Origin: Varroa destructor
Taxonomy: Eukaryota; Arthropoda; Arachnida; Mesostigmata; Varroidae
Assembly: GCF_002443255.2 (NCBI RefSeq)
Contig: NW_019211454.1
Location: forward strand, 5,241,858 to 5,305,857
Direction: 5' to 3'
DNA length: 64,000 nt
Made by a program: the position numbers and the translations under genes. The notes under the pieces are model-generated. The model was not told the DNA's origin and did not search any database. It worked only from the letters and a program-made list of their open reading frames with translations. Position 1 is the first letter of the stretch; every line of letters begins with the position of its first letter. This document shows, piece after piece, positions 62,001 through 64,000 of the stretch.

Positions 62001-63038
62001 ACAACGCTCACCAGGGTGGAATATGATGCAGAAACGATGAGCTATTCGGCCGAAAACGCCGCTTTTACAGAACCGAGCCAGTCAGCCAACCAGTAAACAG
62101 GCAGCCAGGGAGGGAGGGAAGGAGAAAAGGAGGGACGGCACAGGGACGAAGAACGCGCTCGCCGAACTAACGCATCATTGTATCGTTGCCTTTGCTGCAC
62201 TTGACTGTAATGTTGACCGGCTTGCATTGACGACGGATCGGACGCTGGGTTGTTGGCCCAGAGCTGCTTCGTGCTGTGTCAGGGGACGCCCCACCATCCG
62301 GCCGAAAGCAAGAACAGAGTAAAACGGCAAGGAAAACATGCGGCTTCATGCAAAAGCATATTACATCGTTCCCGTTCGCTGCCGGGGCTGCTGGGGTTGT
62401 TGTCGTTGTTGCCCAGAAAGAAAATTGCACATGTATTGCCTCACAGAATTCGGTACCGAAATCGACGTTAAGAGGGACAAGTGAAATTGCCTGGCGACGC
62501 TTTGTTTTGCTTGTTTGCCCTGATAGGTTTCTTCAGTCGTCTTCGTCGTGTGTGATCTTTTGTCGCCCTCACTCGTAGCCATGTTGATGAATTATCCAAT
62601 GTCGCTGTTGTAAGATATTGTTGAATTTATGTGAAGGGTTCAGAAAATGAGGATATGTCACAATGGGAAAACGCAACTTAGCAGATACGGCTCAGATGCG
62701 TAGGCTAAATACGGCCGAGTAGATTCAACCCGTCAAAACTCCGATAGCCTCTACAGTCTGTCTAAACTTTAAAGTTCCTAATTAGTGCAAGCGCGTGGTT
62801 TCACCGCAGAAGTTTTTTCATTAGAGAGAAGCTTCGAAGAAACGTTCTCACCGAATGGCTGGACGGATCCCGTTGCAAAAGTTTGCACACAATGCAGAAA
62901 ATTGCAAAAGTATCAAGGGAATCGAGTCGTTATTCGCGTATCCGTCTGTCTGTTTTCCTCCTGTCCCTCTCCCTCCCGCCCTCTCCATCACTCTCTCTCC
63001 CTGACTGGTTTGGAATCTGTGGGGATCTGGGAAAGGCA
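62001..63038. other. No recognised gene; possible transcribed region of the candidate promoter
   Basis: GC-rich to 62.25 kb with GGGAGGGAGGGAAGGAG at 62108-62124, then mixed. Frames up to about 100 codons resemble nothing known. CCCTCTCCCTCCCGCCCTCTCC near 62964-62985 is a pyrimidine tract. Confidence 0.5.
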
Positions 63039-63073
63039 GCTGCTGCTGCTGCTGCTGCTGCTGCCGCTGCTGC
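63039..63073. repeat. (GCT)n trinucleotide microsatellite
   Basis: About eleven GCT/CTG units with a CCG interruption near 63063. It reads as polyalanine, polyglutamine or polyleucine in overlapping frames. Confidence 0.95.
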
Positions 63074-64000
63074 CACCACTTGCACAGTGAGAAACAGAGC
63101 AAGAGGGAAAGATTTCAATGCGCCGGACAATATAACGAAGAGGGCAGGGCATTAGAGGGGCTGAAAAAAGTATTTCACATAGGAATGACGGCAACAGTCT
63201 TCAGGGGCATCGTCTAGTGCCATCGACGTGGAAAAAATATATGAAATATATAGATGGATTTAGAAAAAAAAACCCAAGGTGCAAAGATGGATCCAGCAGC
63301 TGGAACGTCGAGAGATTCGTCTTGAGATCTCAGAACTGAGCACCGCAATGCGACAAACTCCGTCGTATTACGCAGATGTAGGTTTTTTCTTACCGGGCAG
63401 CCAGGGGTTTCGGTAAACGAAAATCTAATCCGAACTATTGTGATCGATAGAATCAATATACACTTGAAAAGCTGACGTTTCAACGCGGCGATTCAAAGTA
63501 CCATTACCGTTATCCTATTCACAAGCTCAGTATCGTCATATTTGGGTCGCTTTAATCGGAACGCCCCATTTCGATTTTATGTGTTACTATTATTAGATGA
63601 AGAGTTGAAAGCGGTGTGGTATACTGCACACGGGAATATCATAATGTTCCAAGCTCTGTGAAATGGAATGTAATGGTAATGGATGGACGCGAGATGGTAC
63701 GTCCAAGTCTGAAAAGGCATATAGCAATGTAAGATTTATCACAATTTATTAAGAATTACGAGAATCAAAGGCTGCTAGGAAAAAACGCACCAGTGGTTAT
63801 ATGCCATTGGGAACTATTTCGGTCTGGGAGCTTAATTTTTTTTTAGGTAATCTTATGAATCTTTATAGAAAGGAATATATTTGCATAATGCGTGTCCATG
63901 ATTAATGCGCACGAGGGGTATTTGGCGTGACACTGGGGTCTTTCATTGTAAACCTAAGTCAGCTTTTGTCAGTACTAAGCAAATTTAATGAGTCACGATC
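63074..64000. other. No recognised gene
   Basis: AT-rich with A runs at 63262-63271 and T runs at 63836-63844. I see nothing else. Confidence 0.6.

Noticed and set aside
1..64000. Reading the many short open frames as bacterial-type genes
   Set aside because: They overlap on both strands, have no consistent ribosome-binding spacing, are mostly under 100 codons, and lie among microsatellites. Lengths are near random expectation.
1..64000. CRISPR arrays, phage attachment sites, riboswitches, replication origins
   Set aside because: No regularly spaced direct repeats or other prokaryotic signals are present.

Overview
The window looks like nuclear DNA of an invertebrate animal and holds no gene that can be named. 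Signs of a eukaryote are many di-, tri- and tetranucleotide microsatellites, long A/T and G runs, pyrimidine tracts ending in AG, tRNA-derived repeat-like copies, and no long open frames. The longest open frames are 212, 189 and 158 codons, close to what 64 kb of random sequence of this composition could give. CpG is plainly not depleted, which argues against a vertebrate. An arthropod, for example a mite, is plausible, but this is inference from texture, not from a marker gene. It could be intergenic DNA or the inside of a very long intron.

Layout: 1-9 kb is unique-looking DNA with one SINE-like copy (about 1.34-1.42 kb) and G-rich and CAA tracts near 2.5-2.6 kb. 9-21.5 kb holds a possible RNase H relic (9.0 kb), a GA array (11.0 kb), and a GC-richer block with a possible retrotransposon pol relic (20.6-21.5 kb). 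26-35 kb has the best retrotransposon evidence. A Ty3/gypsy-like reverse transcriptase/RNase H relic at 28.47-28.90 kb carries a long ungapped match to the RT-RNase H junction. Weaker candidates lie at 26.7, 32.5 and 33.9-34.6 kb, and a second SINE-like copy at 35.0 kb. 39-48 kb has more weak candidate pol fragments on both strands (39.2-39.7 minus; 42.4-43.0, 45.5-46.2 and 47.5-48.1 plus). 48-64 kb is mostly anonymous, with a compound TA/GA array next to a perfect 23-bp palindrome at 56.4-56.5 kb and a GC-rich CCAAT/GC-box/TATA-like cluster near 61.9 kb that may be a promoter.

Caution: apart from 28.5 kb, the pol relic calls are by-eye matches of broken fragments to remembered family motifs. 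Short motifs can be fitted to unrelated frames (I could do so with at least one alanine-rich frame), so their confidence is kept low. Nothing here looks like a working gene, an RNA gene, a CRISPR array or a bacterial operon, so there is no pathway to describe.
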